A stretch of DNA of 64,000 nucleotides, taken from NCBI RefSeq assembly GCF_901687125.1, contig NZ_CABFJY010000011.1, positions 62,001-126,000 on the forward strand, read 5' to 3'. Source of the DNA: Actinobacillus vicugnae (GTDB lineage: Bacteria; Pseudomonadota; Gammaproteobacteria; Enterobacterales; Pasteurellaceae). This document shows positions 19,117 through 30,481 of the stretch, piece by piece; position 1 is the stretch's first letter, and every line of letters begins with the position of its first letter. Made by a program: the position numbers and the translations under genes. The notes beneath the pieces were generated by a model. The model was not told where the DNA came from. It made no database searches and was given only the letters and a program-made list of their open reading frames with translations.

Positions 19117-20655
19117 TTAACCTTTTCTAAACATTGCAAGCATACGTTGCGTTACTTTAAAGCCACCGAAGATATTAATGCTCGCAACTAAAATCGCAAT
19201 AAAGGCAAGAATATCAACGAAAAAATTACCTGTTGGCTGAGAAATTTGTAGCACCGCACCTACAATAATAATGCCCGAAACTGCATTGGTTACCGCCATT
19301 AACGGAGTGTGTAGCGCATGACTTACATTCCAAACCACATAATAGCCTACTACGCAAGCTAAAACGAACACAGTAAAGTGAGATAAGAATGCAGCTGGTG
19401 CTACAGATGCAAGCCATAAAAATAATGCTCCCACACCTGCCATTACACCATATTTCACACGAGGATCGGTTGGTTTCTCTTCTTTTTTCTCAACAGGCGC
19501 TACTGCTACTTGCTTTTGTGGTTGAGCCGAAACTTGAATTGGTGGCGCAGGCCATGTCAATTCACCATCACGCACCACTGTTACACCACGTAACACCACA
19601 TCTTCAAAATTAATGTCAATTTGACCATCTTTATTCGGCGCAAGTAACTTGAGTAAATTCACTAAGTTTGTACCGTAAAGTTGTGAAGATTGAGTTGGTA
19701 AACGCGCTGGGAAATCGGTATAACCAATCACTTTTACTTGGTTTTCGGTTACAACTACTTCACCTGCTTTAGTGTAATCACAGTTACCGCCCGTTGCAGC
19801 GGCTAAATCAACGATCACCGAACCTGGTTTCATTGAATCAACCATTTCTTTGGTGATCAAACGTGGCGCAGGTTTACCAGGAATTGCAGCCGTAGTAATA
19901 ATAATATCAACTTCTTTTGCTTGTGCTGCATAGAGTTCCATTGCACGACGGTTAAACTCTTCTGACATCACTTTCGCATAACCATCGCCAGAACCGCCCT
20001 CTTCTTCGAAATCAATTTCTAAGAAGTCAGCACCCATTGATTTAACTTGTTCTTTTACTTCTGGACGAGAATCGAATGCACGTACAATCGCACCTAAGCT
20101 ATTTGCTGCACCGATTGCGGCTAAACCAGCCACACCAGCACCAATTACAAGTACTTTTGCAGGTGGAACTTTACCCGCCGCGGTAATTTGTCCTGTAAAG
20201 AAACTACCAAATGCATTAGCTGCTTCAATCACCGCACGATAGCCTGAAATATTCGCCATTGAACTCAATGCATCAAGCGCTTGCGCACGAGAAATACGAG
20301 GCACCGCATCCATCGCTAATACATTGATTTTTTTCGCTTGCAGCTTTTCCATTAATTGTGGATTTTGCGCAGGCCAAATAAAACTCACCAGCGTTGCCCC
20401 TTCTTTGATAAGAGCAATTTCTGCATCGGTTGGCGCATTCACTTTAAAAATAATATCTGAATTCCAAACCTCTTGTTGCGAGCCAACAGACGCGCCTGCA
20501 TTTACAAATGCGCTGTCATCAAAACTTGCTTTAAAACCTGCATCGTGTTCAACGAGCACATCAAAGCCAAGCTTTTTAATCTGTTCAACGGTTTTTGGCG
20601 TTGCCGCCACACGTGTTTCACCGTCTAACAGCTCTCTTGGTACACCAATAAGCAT
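19117..20655 (-). CDS. pntA: NAD(P) transhydrogenase alpha subunit
   Basis: A 512-residue subunit with the NAD(H)-binding domain I. The alanine-dehydrogenase-like N-terminus ([20 protein letters not shown]) and dinucleotide motif [20 protein letters not shown] are present. A linker rich in Val/Glu/Lys follows, then four C-terminal membrane helices (about residues 405-505). The RBS is AGGAG, 6 bases from the ATG. It is first in the pntAB operon. Confidence 0.95.
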   Translation of the reverse strand: MLIGVPRELLDGETRVAATPKTVEQIKKLGFDVLVEHDAGFKASFDDSAFVNAGASVGSQQEVWNSDIIFKVNAPTDAEIALIKEGATLVSFIWPAQNPQLMEKLQAKKINVLAMDAVPRISRAQALDALSSMANISGYRAVIEAANAFGSFFTGQITAAGKVPPAKVLVIGAGVAGLAAIGAANSLGAIVRAFDSRPEVKEQVKSMGADFLEIDFEEEGGSGDGYAKVMSEEFNRRAMELYAAQAKEVDIIITTAAIPGKPAPRLITKEMVDSMKPGSVIVDLAAATGGNCDYTKAGEVVVTENQVKVIGYTDFPARLPTQSSQLYGTNLVNLLKLLAPNKDGQIDINFEDVVLRGVTVVRDGELTWPAPPIQVSAQPQKQVAVAPVEKKEEKPTDPRVKYGVMAGVGALFLWLASVAPAAFLSHFTVFVLACVVGYYVVWNVSHALHTPLMAVTNAVSGIIIVGAVLQISQPTGNFFVDILAFIAILVASINIFGGFKVTQRMLAMFRKG

Positions 20656-20868
20656 AAAGACTCCTGTATGGTTGTGTGTTTATATATTTGACTACAATTA
20701 GTCTATTTTGAAAAAATAAGACTAGCCGTAATGTACCATTAAATGAGTAGAATTGGTAAAAAATTATGCCTACTAAATCAATAATTGTGGGTTTTCTGAG
20801 CTTTATTTTTCAGCCCATCACAAATCTGCTAGAATCTCGTCTAACTCAATCTAATCACTAGAACAAAA

Positions 20869-21597
20869 ATGCATATCTTAGACCAAATTCAAATTATTTT
20901 GATTGAAACCTCCCTCCCCGCCAATATCGGTTCTGCTGCACGCGCGATGAAAACTATGGGGCTTTCAAATCTCCGTTTAGTTGCTCCGCTTAATCCAATT
21001 GATGAACAGGCTCAAGCCCTCGCTGCTGGTGCAAAAGATGTGCTTGATAGCGCACAAACTTTCGATTCATTTGAACAAGCGATTGCTGATTGCCAACTGG
21101 TTATCGGCACCAGTGCAAGATTGCGTCATTTACAAAACAGCTTAATTGAGCCGAAAGAGTGCGGGAAATTGGCAATTGAACGCGCAATAAAAGGCAAGGT
21201 GGCGATTGTATTCGGACGGGAACGAGTTGGATTGACTAACGAAGAACTGCTTAAATGTCACTACCATTTAAATTTTCCAACTAATCCCGAATATGGCTCA
21301 TTAAATTTAGCCATGGCAGTCCAACTGGCAAGCTACGAAGTACGGATGGCTTGGTTAGATTTGCAAAAAAATGCTAAAATCCGACCGCTTGTTGAAGAAA
21401 AAGACTACCCAACCAATGAAGCACTAGAACATTTCTTTAAGCATACCGAACGCCTCTACAAACAATTAGGCTTTATTCGCAATGATGCAGTCATGTTAAA
21501 ACTACGTCGCTTGTACCAACGCGCCGAACTCGAAACCAATGAGCTGAATTTGTTAAGAGGTATGCTAACCTCTGTGGAAAAACAGTGGTCAAAATAA
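20869..21597 (+). CDS. trmJ: tRNA (cytidine/uridine-2'-O-)-methyltransferase TrmJ
   Basis: A 242-residue SPOUT-fold enzyme that 2'-O-methylates position 32 of tRNAs with S-adenosylmethionine. Motif 1 is ETSLPANIGSAARAMKTMGL, motif 2 is VFGRERVGLTNEEL, and motif 3 is FPTNPEYGSLNLAMAVQ, which form the trefoil knot. The length matches E. coli TrmJ (246). The RBS is weak. It is divergent from pntAB. Confidence 0.93.
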   Translation: MHILDQIQIILIETSLPANIGSAARAMKTMGLSNLRLVAPLNPIDEQAQALAAGAKDVLDSAQTFDSFEQAIADCQLVIGTSARLRHLQNSLIEPKECGKLAIERAIKGKVAIVFGRERVGLTNEELLKCHYHLNFPTNPEYGSLNLAMAVQLASYEVRMAWLDLQKNAKIRPLVEEKDYPTNEALEHFFKHTERLYKQLGFIRNDAVMLKLRRLYQRAELETNELNLLRGMLTSVEKQWSK

Positions 21598-21605
21598 CCC
21601 TAAAT

Positions 21606-21654
21606 AAAAACACACGAAATCTCGCTACTGAACGAAAATTTCGTGTGTTTATTT
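21606..21654. terminator. bidirectional terminator between trmJ and queF
   Basis: Arms AAACACACGAAAT (21608-21620) and ATTTCGTGTGTTT (21638-21650) pair perfectly over 13 bp and are followed by ATTTTTAT. A-rich left flank allows use by queF on the minus strand. Confidence 0.85.
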
Positions 21655-22494
21655 TTATTGACGTGCCATTCTTAAGTTTGCTGGAACGGATTCAAAGTTT
21701 GAGCGGAATGGGTTGATATCTAAGCCGCCTCGACGAGTGTAACGGGCGTACACCGTCAATTTTTCAGGCTGCGCAAATTGGATTAAATCGGTAAAAATTC
21801 GTTCTACACACTGTTCGTGAAATTCGTTATGTTCACGGAATGACACCAAATAGCGTAATAGTTTTTCTCGATTTAATTTTTTACCTACATAGTGAATTTG
21901 TACGCTGCCCCAATCTGGCTGTGAGGTGATCAAGCAGTTTGATTTAAGCAAATGACTGACTAATGTCTCCTTAACCACTTCCCCTTGTGCGATATTCTCT
22001 AAATAACGATTCGAAAAAGCATAGCTATCAATCTGAATAGCTTGTTCATCAATACAATCACCCTCAAAATCAACAATCGGTTGTTGGCTATAAGCCGATA
22101 ATTTGTAAACTTTTACCGAAACTTGACCGCTTGCACAATGGCTTAAATCTTGCGCTAATGTTTGCTCTACTTGTTCAATCGAAGCAAACTTGGTTTGATT
22201 AAAGCTATTTAGATAGAGTTTAAAGCTTTTTGATTCAATTAAATTTTCGCTGCGAAAATCAATTGCCACATCAGCAATTGCCACTTGTGGTAAGCCATTC
22301 TCGTTTAACCAAGACAGTTCATAGCAAGTCCAAACATCAGCACCACGATCAAACGGCTGTTGATCGGTAATCCCTAAACCATCACGGTTTAATTTACGTG
22401 GTACGGGCTGTAAAAGACTTGGATCATATTCACTTTTATATTCCGTTTTTTGCCCTAATTTCAGAGCAGCTAAAGATTTATCGTTGTAGTTCAT
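21655..22494 (-). CDS. queF: NADPH-dependent 7-cyano-7-deazaguanine reductase
   Basis: A 279-residue long-form QueF that reduces preQ0 to preQ1 in queuosine biosynthesis. The QueF motif [12 protein letters not shown] is near residue 80. The catalytic Cys lies in [13 protein letters not shown] near residue 195. [11 protein letters not shown] is near the C-terminus. It is a single gene 14 bases downstream of gmhB and may be co-transcribed with it. Confidence 0.94.
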   Translation of the reverse strand: MNYNDKSLAALKLGQKTEYKSEYDPSLLQPVPRKLNRDGLGITDQQPFDRGADVWTCYELSWLNENGLPQVAIADVAIDFRSENLIESKSFKLYLNSFNQTKFASIEQVEQTLAQDLSHCASGQVSVKVYKLSAYSQQPIVDFEGDCIDEQAIQIDSYAFSNRYLENIAQGEVVKETLVSHLLKSNCLITSQPDWGSVQIHYVGKKLNREKLLRYLVSFREHNEFHEQCVERIFTDLIQFAQPEKLTVYARYTRRGGLDINPFRSNFESVPANLRMARQ

Positions 22495-22508
22495 CTTATT
22501 TTCATCAA

Positions 22509-23057
22509 TTATTTAATATAACGCACTAAATCCACTAGACTATCTAGCACAAGATCGGCTTTCGTTTCGCCTTCTGGGGTTACCGTTTTCCCCGTGCGGA
22601 CAAGTACTTTGGTTTTCACGCCTGCGGCTTCAGCGGCTAATAAGTCTTCTAATTTATCGCCAACCATATATGACTGCTGCGGATCAATATTTAGATCGGC
22701 AATCGCTTGGTTAAACATGCCTGCTTTTGGTTTACGACAATCACAATCCTCTTTGTATTCGCCTTTGCCTTCAGGGTGATGCGGGCAATAATAAATGCCG
22801 TCTAACACTACGCCATAGTCTTCATCAAGCGACCAATCCATCCATTCGGTTAATTGATTAAATTGCTCTTCGCTAAAATAGCCACGCGCAATACCTGATT
22901 GATTAGTCACTAAAACCAATAAATAGCCTTTATCTTGTAGCTGTTTTAACGCTTTTCCTACGCCTTCAATAAATTGAAAATCATCAATTTGATGTACATA
23001 ACCATGATCGATATTGATGGTGCCGTCACGATCAAGAAATATCGCCTTATTCGTCAT
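22509..23057 (-). CDS. gmhB: D-glycero-beta-D-manno-heptose 1,7-bisphosphate 7-phosphatase
   Basis: A 182-residue HAD-family phosphatase that makes heptose 1-phosphate for the LPS inner core. The nucleophile motif is FLDRDGTIN (residues 7-15). The zinc-binding loop is CPHHPEG with [10 protein letters not shown], typical of GmhB, and the Mg-binding motif is [13 protein letters not shown]. Its ATG overlaps the bcp stop as TAATG. Confidence 0.93.
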   Translation of the reverse strand: MTNKAIFLDRDGTINIDHGYVHQIDDFQFIEGVGKALKQLQDKGYLLVLVTNQSGIARGYFSEEQFNQLTEWMDWSLDEDYGVVLDGIYYCPHHPEGKGEYKEDCDCRKPKAGMFNQAIADLNIDPQQSYMVGDKLEDLLAAEAAGVKTKVLVRTGKTVTPEGETKADLVLDSLVDLVRYIK

Positions 23058-23527
23058 TATTTGTTTCCTTTTACAAAATCAATCACCATTTGATGATGTT
23101 CGCCTGTTTTAAATTTCTCGAATACCTGCTCAATCACGCCTTGCTCATTCACGAGAAAACTAATACGGTGAATGCCGTCATAGGTTCTGCCCATAAATTT
23201 CTTTTCACCCCATACACCAAAGGCTTCGGCAACTTGGTGATCTGCATCAGATAATAAAGTGAAATTCAGTGCTTTTTTCTCGACAAATTGCGCTAATTTT
23301 TTCGGTAAATCGGGACTAATGCCTAGCACAATCACATTGAGTTCATCTAACGCAGATTTGCTATCACGCAAGCCACAAGCTTGTGTGGTGCAACCTGGTG
23401 TGAGCGCTTTTGGGTAAAAATAAACCAGCACTTTTTTACCAGAAAATTGGCTTAATGAAACAGATTGTTCGTGCTGATCTAATAAGGTAAATTGTGGCGC
23501 TTGATCGCCTGCTTTAAGTGTATTCAT
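23057..23527 (-). CDS. bcp: thioredoxin-dependent thiol peroxidase (bacterioferritin comigratory protein)
   Basis: A 156-residue peroxiredoxin that removes peroxides. The peroxidatic Cys is in [13 protein letters not shown]; the second Cys, five residues later, fits a Bcp-type resolving residue. The ATG at 23527 is preferred over a TTG two codons upstream because it gives the family's usual N-terminus and AGGA lies about 11 bases before it. It overlaps gmhB by one base. Confidence 0.93.
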   Translation of the reverse strand: MNTLKAGDQAPQFTLLDQHEQSVSLSQFSGKKVLVYFYPKALTPGCTTQACGLRDSKSALDELNVIVLGISPDLPKKLAQFVEKKALNFTLLSDADHQVAEAFGVWGEKKFMGRTYDGIHRISFLVNEQGVIEQVFEKFKTGEHHQMVIDFVKGNK

Positions 23528-23542
23528 TTGCAAAAAATTCCT

Positions 23543-23580
23543 AAAAAAAGACCGCTTGTATTCTACTACAAGCGGTCAAA
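23543..23580 (-). terminator. terminator made of two inverted USS, downstream of hemW
   Basis: GACCGCTTGTA (23550-23560) and TACAAGCGGTC (23567-23577) pair perfectly over 11 bp with a 6-base loop. The minus strand then reads TCTTTTTTTAGG. Each arm is a full uptake-signal core. It separates hemW from bcp. Confidence 0.75.
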
Positions 23581-23602
23581 TCTTTGAATTTTTTTGCAAA
23601 AG

Positions 23603-24760
23603 CTATTCCAAAAAACCTTCCAACAGTTCATTTAAAAACAGTTTACCATGCTGAGTGATCTGCCAATGACTTTCCGTTTCTGAAATATAGTTTTTGCTCA
23701 ACGCCCAATCCATGGTAGGTTTAACAATTTCACGATCAAGCCCAGTGTATAGTTCAAACTCCTGTTTTGGCGTGGCTTCTAACAAACGAAAGCGGTTCAT
23801 AAAAAATTCAAATGGACGATCACCTAATTCGATCAGATCTTGGCTGTAACGATATTCACCTCGCATATAGCCTTTTGGATGTTTGGTTTTACTAAAGCGA
23901 TAAATTTCGCCCGTTGGATAGCTGATCTTACTGTGCGCGCCACAACCAATCGCTAAATAATCACCGAATCGCCAATAGTTTAGATTGTGGCGACATTGAT
24001 AGCCCTTTTTCGCATAGGCAGAAGTTTCATACTGTTCATAACCTGCTGCGGTAAGTAGCTGATGCCCTTGCTCAAAAATATCCCATAGCTCATCGTCATT
24101 TGGCAAAGTTGGCTGGCGATAATAAAACATGGTATTCGGCTCAATGGTTAATTGATACCACGATAAATGTGGCGGATTAAGTTCAATGCCCTGCTTTAAA
24201 TCGGATAAGGCTTGCTCAACCGATTGATTTGGCAAACCGTGCATTAAATCGATATTAAAACTTTTTAAACCTGATTTTGCAGAATTTTGCGCAAAAATGA
24301 CCGCTTGTTTTGCCTCATTAGCATCGTGAATACGCCCAAGTTTAAGCAATTTTTCTGGCTCAAAACTTTGGATTCCCATTGAAATGCGTGTTACTCCACC
24401 TTGTGCATAGCCTAGAAAACGTTCTGCTTCTACCGTACCTGGGTTGGCTTCTAGAGTAATTTCAATATCAGCTTCAAATGGAATACGTTGCTCAATTTCC
24501 GCTAACAAATAAGCGATCCCCTCTGCCGAAAACAAACTCGGCGTGCCACCACCAATAAAGATAGAATGGATTTTTCGGTTGCCAATTGCAGTTTGATAAG
24601 CGGTCAAATCTTGCGATAAATCTGCAAGTAAATGTTGAATATACTCCGCTTCTGGAATCACGCCCTTTTGCGCATGGGAATTAAAATCGCAGTACGGGCA
24701 CTTCTGTATACACCACGGAATATGAATATAAAGACTTAATGGAGGAAGAGAAAAATTCAC
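23603..24760 (-). CDS. hemW: radical SAM family heme chaperone HemW
   Basis: A 385-residue radical-SAM protein, formerly called an oxygen-independent coproporphyrinogen oxidase-like protein. The cluster motif is WCIQKCPYCDF (Cx3CxxC), the GGGTPS block follows, and the C-terminal HemN domain is present. HemW family members act in heme delivery and lack HemN's extra N-terminal region, as here. The start is GTG at 24760, because a TAA lies two codons upstream in frame. No strong RBS is visible. Confidence 0.92.
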   Translation of the reverse strand: MNFSLPPLSLYIHIPWCIQKCPYCDFNSHAQKGVIPEAEYIQHLLADLSQDLTAYQTAIGNRKIHSIFIGGGTPSLFSAEGIAYLLAEIEQRIPFEADIEITLEANPGTVEAERFLGYAQGGVTRISMGIQSFEPEKLLKLGRIHDANEAKQAVIFAQNSAKSGLKSFNIDLMHGLPNQSVEQALSDLKQGIELNPPHLSWYQLTIEPNTMFYYRQPTLPNDDELWDIFEQGHQLLTAAGYEQYETSAYAKKGYQCRHNLNYWRFGDYLAIGCGAHSKISYPTGEIYRFSKTKHPKGYMRGEYRYSQDLIELGDRPFEFFMNRFRLLEATPKQEFELYTGLDREIVKPTMDWALSKNYISETESHWQITQHGKLFLNELLEGFLE

Positions 24761-24828
24761 GTTTTAATGACTATAACTAAATAAAAATATGATAACGAAA
24801 AGTGGTTAAACTTAAAAGTAAAGTTTTC

Positions 24829-24844
24829 TGTGAGAGAGATCACA
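24829..24844 (+). promoter_or_regulatory. perfect CRP-type binding site
   Basis: TGTGAGAGAGATCACA matches the CRP consensus half-sites TGTGA-N6-TCACA exactly. It lies about 180 bases upstream of the ABC transporter's binding-protein gene and about 70 bases upstream of hemW. Control of the transporter operon is the more likely role, but this is inferred from position. Confidence 0.7.
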
Positions 24845-24985
24845 AATCTAACATTATCGACTTTACCCACTTTAATAACTTGTTATGATGAATTCGATCC
24901 ATTTTTATATTAAATTTTGATTTAAAAACTTCATTTTGAATTCAACAAAATGATTTGCCCACTATTCAGCTTATGGTTGTACTGA

Positions 24986-26596
<1,611 letters not shown>

Positions 26597-26605
26597 ACAT
26601 CTTTT

Positions 26606-26638
26606 AAAAGTGCCTTTTAAGTTAGAAAAGGCACTTTT
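26606..26638 (+). terminator. intercistronic stem-loop after the binding-protein gene
   Basis: AAAAGTGCCTTTT (26606-26618) and AAAAGGCACTTTT (26626-26638) pair over 13 bp. The T-run is only four bases, so it may act as a partial terminator or 3'-end stabiliser. Such a hairpin would give more binding protein than permease. Confidence 0.6.
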
Positions 26639-26697
26639 GCAAAATTGTTCTAGAATTTAACCGCTTATTTGTTTTCTTACCTGTAGAGGGAATCCCT

Positions 26698-27651
26698 ATG
26701 GAAATTATCCTTCGCCTTTTATTCCGTCGTCTAATGGCCCTACCAATTATGATTCTTGGGGTTACCGCCTTAGTGTTTATCATCTTACAATTTACACCTG
26801 GTGATCCAGCAACTATTGCCCTTGGTGAAAGTGCTAGTGAAGCGGCAAAAGAAATCTATAGAGAACAGCATGGTTTAAATGATCCTGTTATCGTTCAGTA
26901 TTTTCGTTTTTTAGGGAATTTGTTCGTTTTAGATTTTGGAATGACGACACCACCAGAACAACCAATTATAGCTATGATTGCGAAAGCATTCCCGCTTACC
27001 TTACAACTGACGTTTATCGGGGTTTTCTTAGCCGCAATCGTTTCCTTCTCATTAGGTATCCTTGCCGCGCTTTACCGTGATCGCTGGGTGGATCAAGTGA
27101 TTCGTCTCATTTCGGTTGCTGCGGTTGCAACACCATCTTTTTGGCTTGGTATCTTACTGATTCAATATTTTTCCTTACAATTAGATTGGTTACCTTCTGG
27201 TGGTTTTGTCTCATTCAGTGAAGATCCGCACGAATATTTTCGTTCTATGATTTTACCATCACTTGCCCTAGCCGTTCCTGTTTGTGCCTCATTAATTCGT
27301 GTGGTACGTACTACTATGGTGGAAGAAATGGATAAAGACTATGTAAGAACCGCAATTGGTAATGGTGTCCCTTACTCTACTGTGATTCGTCATAACGTAC
27401 TACGTAATGCATTAATTACTCCAGTTACTGTTCTAGGTTTGCGTGTGGGCTATTTACTTGGTGGTGCAGTAGTGATTGAACAAATCTTTGATTTACCTGG
27501 TATGGGAAAATTGATATTCAATGGTATTGTGAACCACGACTTACATTTAGTTCAAGGCGTTGTACTCACTATTGCCTTTACTTTCGTATTAGTTAATATC
27601 ATTGTTGATATTCTCTATCTACTCATCAATCCCAAAATTCGGAGTCTATAA
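26698..27651 (+). CDS. ABC transporter permease, DppB/NikB type
   Basis: A 317-residue inner-membrane permease with about six helices. The N-terminus (LFRRLMALPIMILGVTALVFIILQFTPGDPA) is typical of DppB-like proteins. The EAA-type loop for ATPase contact lies around TMVEEMDKDYVRTAIGNGVP. It is the first membrane component of the transporter. Its stop overlaps the start of the next gene by one base, indicating tight coupling. Confidence 0.92.
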   Translation: MEIILRLLFRRLMALPIMILGVTALVFIILQFTPGDPATIALGESASEAAKEIYREQHGLNDPVIVQYFRFLGNLFVLDFGMTTPPEQPIIAMIAKAFPLTLQLTFIGVFLAAIVSFSLGILAALYRDRWVDQVIRLISVAAVATPSFWLGILLIQYFSLQLDWLPSGGFVSFSEDPHEYFRSMILPSLALAVPVCASLIRVVRTTMVEEMDKDYVRTAIGNGVPYSTVIRHNVLRNALITPVTVLGLRVGYLLGGAVVIEQIFDLPGMGKLIFNGIVNHDLHLVQGVVLTIAFTFVLVNIIVDILYLLINPKIRSL

Positions 27652-29630
27652 TGTTTCGTCAAGGATTAGCCACTCGACTAGCTAACGGTGGAGCTAGATT
27701 TAGATCATTATCAACCAGTTCAAAAATTGCATTAATTTTCATCTTATTTGTCGCTTGCATTGCCATTTTTGCGCCATTTGTAGCGCCTTATGAGCCACTA
27801 CAAACTATTCGCCCTGTTCAAGCGCCAAGTAGCGAGTATCTATTCGGTACAGACCGCTTAGGACGTGATATTTTCTCTCGTATGGTATGGGGAGCGAGAA
27901 CATCACTCTTTATCGGTTTAGGCGCTGTGGGCGTAGCCATTTTATTTGGTGGTATTTTAGGTGCAACCGCCGCCACTTCGGATAAATTCGGTAACGAAGT
28001 GATTATGCGTTTAATGGATATTCTTATGGCATTCCCAGGAATCGCACTTGCAGCGGTATTACTTGCAACTTTTGGTAATTCCGTCCCTGTTATTATCATT
28101 ACGATAGCGGTCGTTTATACGCCACAACTTGCAAGGGTTGTTCGTGCAAATGTTGTTTCTCAATGGGAAGAAGATTACGTCCGTGCCGAACGTGTGTTAG
28201 GTGGTAGTCGTACTTATATTTTGCTTAAACACGTTGTGCGCAATACTGCCGCACCTGTCCTCGTATTCGCAACAGTAATGGTTGCAGATGCAATCGTATT
28301 TGAAGCTTCACTTTCATTCCTAGGTGCTGGTGTTCAACCTCCGTTTCCTTCATGGGGCAATATTTTATCGGAAGGGCGCAATCTGGTGTTAAGCGGTTTC
28401 TGGTGGGCGACAACCTTTGCGGGAATTATGATTTTACTTACTGTATTGGCATTAAATATCTTAGCCGAAGGCTTAACCGATGCGTTAGTCAATCCAAAAC
28501 TCAAACATTCACCACAAGCTAAAAAAGATGTAACAAAACCGCTTTCAACCGATGTACAAGAAGCCATGGCGGAAACACTCGCTTTACAACGCTACTTGCT
28601 TAAATTACATGAAAAAGAAACATCACGTACCGATCGTATGCAGTTAACCCCCTATGCGAAACCAATTTTACAAGTAAAAAACTTATCCATTCGCTTCCCA
28701 AATCGTTATGGTGAAATTCCGCTGGTTGATAACATCAGTTTTACCGTACATGAAGGCGAAACCATGGGACTAGTAGGTGAGTCTGGTTGTGGTAAATCCA
28801 TTACTGCATTCTCTATCATGGGGTTATTACCGAAAACGGCTAAAATTACTGGTGAAATATTATTTACCGATCGAAGCGGTAAACAGCATGATTTACTCAA
28901 ATCAGAGCAATTAAATACACTTAGAGGCCATGAAATTTCAATGATTTATCAAGATGCGTTAAGTGCACTTAACCCATCTATGCGAATCAAAGATCAAATG
29001 GCGCAACTAATTAGTCGAGGTGGAAAACAAACCGCTGAAACCTTATTACAATGGGTAAAACTTGATCCTGAAAAAACGCTTAATCGTTATCCGCACGAGC
29101 TTTCGGGTGGACAACGCCAACGTGTGTTAATTGCGATGGCTTTAGCTCGTGAGCCTAAACTATTAATTGCTGATGAACCAACTACTGCACTCGATGTAGT
29201 GGTGCAAGCGGAAGTCATCAAACTCTTAAACGAATTACGTGAAAAACTGGGCTTTGCGATGATCTTTGTCAGCCACGATCTAGCGCTCGTTGCACAAATA
29301 GCGCATCACATTACTGTAATGTATGCTGGTCAAGTGGTTGAAACTGCACCAACTACACCACTACTTGCGAACCCGACTCATGAATATACGCGCGGATTAC
29401 TCGGTTCGGTGCTTTCAACTGAAGTACGTGCCGAACGTTTATATCAAATTCCAGGCAGTGTACCGTCACCTTTTGACTTTGCCAAAGGTGACCGATTTGC
29501 CAGCCGCTCATTACGTCCAGATGCAGATCCAGAACAGCATTTACAACTGGTTGCTACCGATGACCATCCACAACATTTCTGGGCATCACATTTAGCAACC
29601 CAAGAAACACCTGTGGAGAATAAAGCATGA
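27651..29630 (+). CDS. fused ABC permease (DppC type) and ATPase (DppD type)
   Basis: A 659-residue protein with two normally separate subunits in one chain. Residues about 1-285 are a DppC-like permease (FGTDRLGRDIFSRMVWGARTS, EAA-like loop AERVLGGSRTYILLKHVV). After a charged linker, residues about 340-640 are an ATPase with Walker A GESGCGKS, signature LSGGQRQR, Walker B LLIADEPTTALD and H-loop VSHDL. A C-terminal oligopeptide-type extension follows. No stop or frameshift separates the halves, so the fusion is real in this sequence. Its stop overlaps the next gene as ATGA. Confidence 0.92.
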   Translation: MFRQGLATRLANGGARFRSLSTSSKIALIFILFVACIAIFAPFVAPYEPLQTIRPVQAPSSEYLFGTDRLGRDIFSRMVWGARTSLFIGLGAVGVAILFGGILGATAATSDKFGNEVIMRLMDILMAFPGIALAAVLLATFGNSVPVIIITIAVVYTPQLARVVRANVVSQWEEDYVRAERVLGGSRTYILLKHVVRNTAAPVLVFATVMVADAIVFEASLSFLGAGVQPPFPSWGNILSEGRNLVLSGFWWATTFAGIMILLTVLALNILAEGLTDALVNPKLKHSPQAKKDVTKPLSTDVQEAMAETLALQRYLLKLHEKETSRTDRMQLTPYAKPILQVKNLSIRFPNRYGEIPLVDNISFTVHEGETMGLVGESGCGKSITAFSIMGLLPKTAKITGEILFTDRSGKQHDLLKSEQLNTLRGHEISMIYQDALSALNPSMRIKDQMAQLISRGGKQTAETLLQWVKLDPEKTLNRYPHELSGGQRQRVLIAMALAREPKLLIADEPTTALDVVVQAEVIKLLNELREKLGFAMIFVSHDLALVAQIAHHITVMYAGQVVETAPTTPLLANPTHEYTRGLLGSVLSTEVRAERLYQIPGSVPSPFDFAKGDRFASRSLRPDADPEQHLQLVATDDHPQHFWASHLATQETPVENKA

Positions 29631-30433
29631 GTATGAAAGTATTAAAAGAACAGCCGATTCTTGAATTATCCGACATTGTTATGCAATTTGACTCTCGGGA
29701 CGGTACACTATTTAATCCGAAAAAATTTACTGCTGTAGATAATGTCAGTTTATCCATCTATGCAGGAGAAACTATCGGTTTAGTTGGTCAATCAGGTTGC
29801 GGTAAATCCACTTTAGCAAGCATTATGATCGGTTTACAAAAACCGACTTCAGGCATGGTGAAATTTAACGGTTTACAAATGAAATACGGTAGCACCGAAG
29901 CCCGTAAACAATTTGGACGACAAGTTTCGGTGATTTTCCAAGACCCTGCCACTGCCCTCAATCCTCGTATGCGTGTGTTAGATATTCTAAAAGATCCACT
30001 GGATATTCATAATGTATTGCAAGCACATGAACGGGAAAAACGAGTTTATGAATTACTTTCTCGGGTTGGCTTGCCTCGTTCTGTTGCATCAGTTGAGCCA
30101 ACTCGTTTATCTGGCGGTCAAAAGCAACGTGTTGCAATCGCAAGAGCTTTGGCGCTCAATCCGAAACTGATCGTTGCCGATGAACCCACTTCCGCACTGG
30201 ATGTATCGGTACGGGCGCAAGTATTAAATTTACTTGCTGATCTTAAAAAAGAACTGAATCTTGCCATGGTATTTATTTCGCATGATCTTCAAACTGTCCA
30301 TCAAGTGTCCGATCGTATTGTGGTAATGAATAGCGGTAAAATTGTAGAAACAGGTAGTTCAAGCGACGTATTTAATGCGCCGAAAGAGGAATACACTCGC
30401 ACCTTAATTAAGGCAGCACCGTCATTATTGTAA
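29627..30433 (+). CDS. ABC transporter ATP-binding protein, DppF type
   Basis: A 268-residue ATPase, the second nucleotide-binding subunit of the transporter. Walker A is GQSGCGKS, the signature LSGGQKQR, Walker B LIVADEPTSALD, and the H-loop FISHDL. It lacks much of the C-terminal extension that binds Fe-S or substrate-related loops in some Dpp/Opp ATPases. It is translationally coupled to the fused subunit, so binding protein, permease, fusion and ATPase make a complete importer. Confidence 0.92.
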   Translation: MSMKVLKEQPILELSDIVMQFDSRDGTLFNPKKFTAVDNVSLSIYAGETIGLVGQSGCGKSTLASIMIGLQKPTSGMVKFNGLQMKYGSTEARKQFGRQVSVIFQDPATALNPRMRVLDILKDPLDIHNVLQAHEREKRVYELLSRVGLPRSVASVEPTRLSGGQKQRVAIARALALNPKLIVADEPTSALDVSVRAQVLNLLADLKKELNLAMVFISHDLQTVHQVSDRIVVMNSGKIVETGSSSDVFNAPKEEYTRTLIKAAPSLL

Positions 30434-30448
30434 TTTACTTCACACTCA

Positions 30449-30468
30449 GGGCAGGTTCCTGCCCTTTT
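30449..30468 (+). terminator. short GC-rich terminator-like hairpin
   Basis: GGGCAG (30449-30454) and CTGCCC (30459-30464) with loop GTTC, followed by TTTT. It lies between the last transporter gene and the flavoprotein gene. The T-run is short, so read-through into the flavoprotein gene is possible. Confidence 0.6.
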
Positions 30469-30481
30469 ATGTACATACGTT

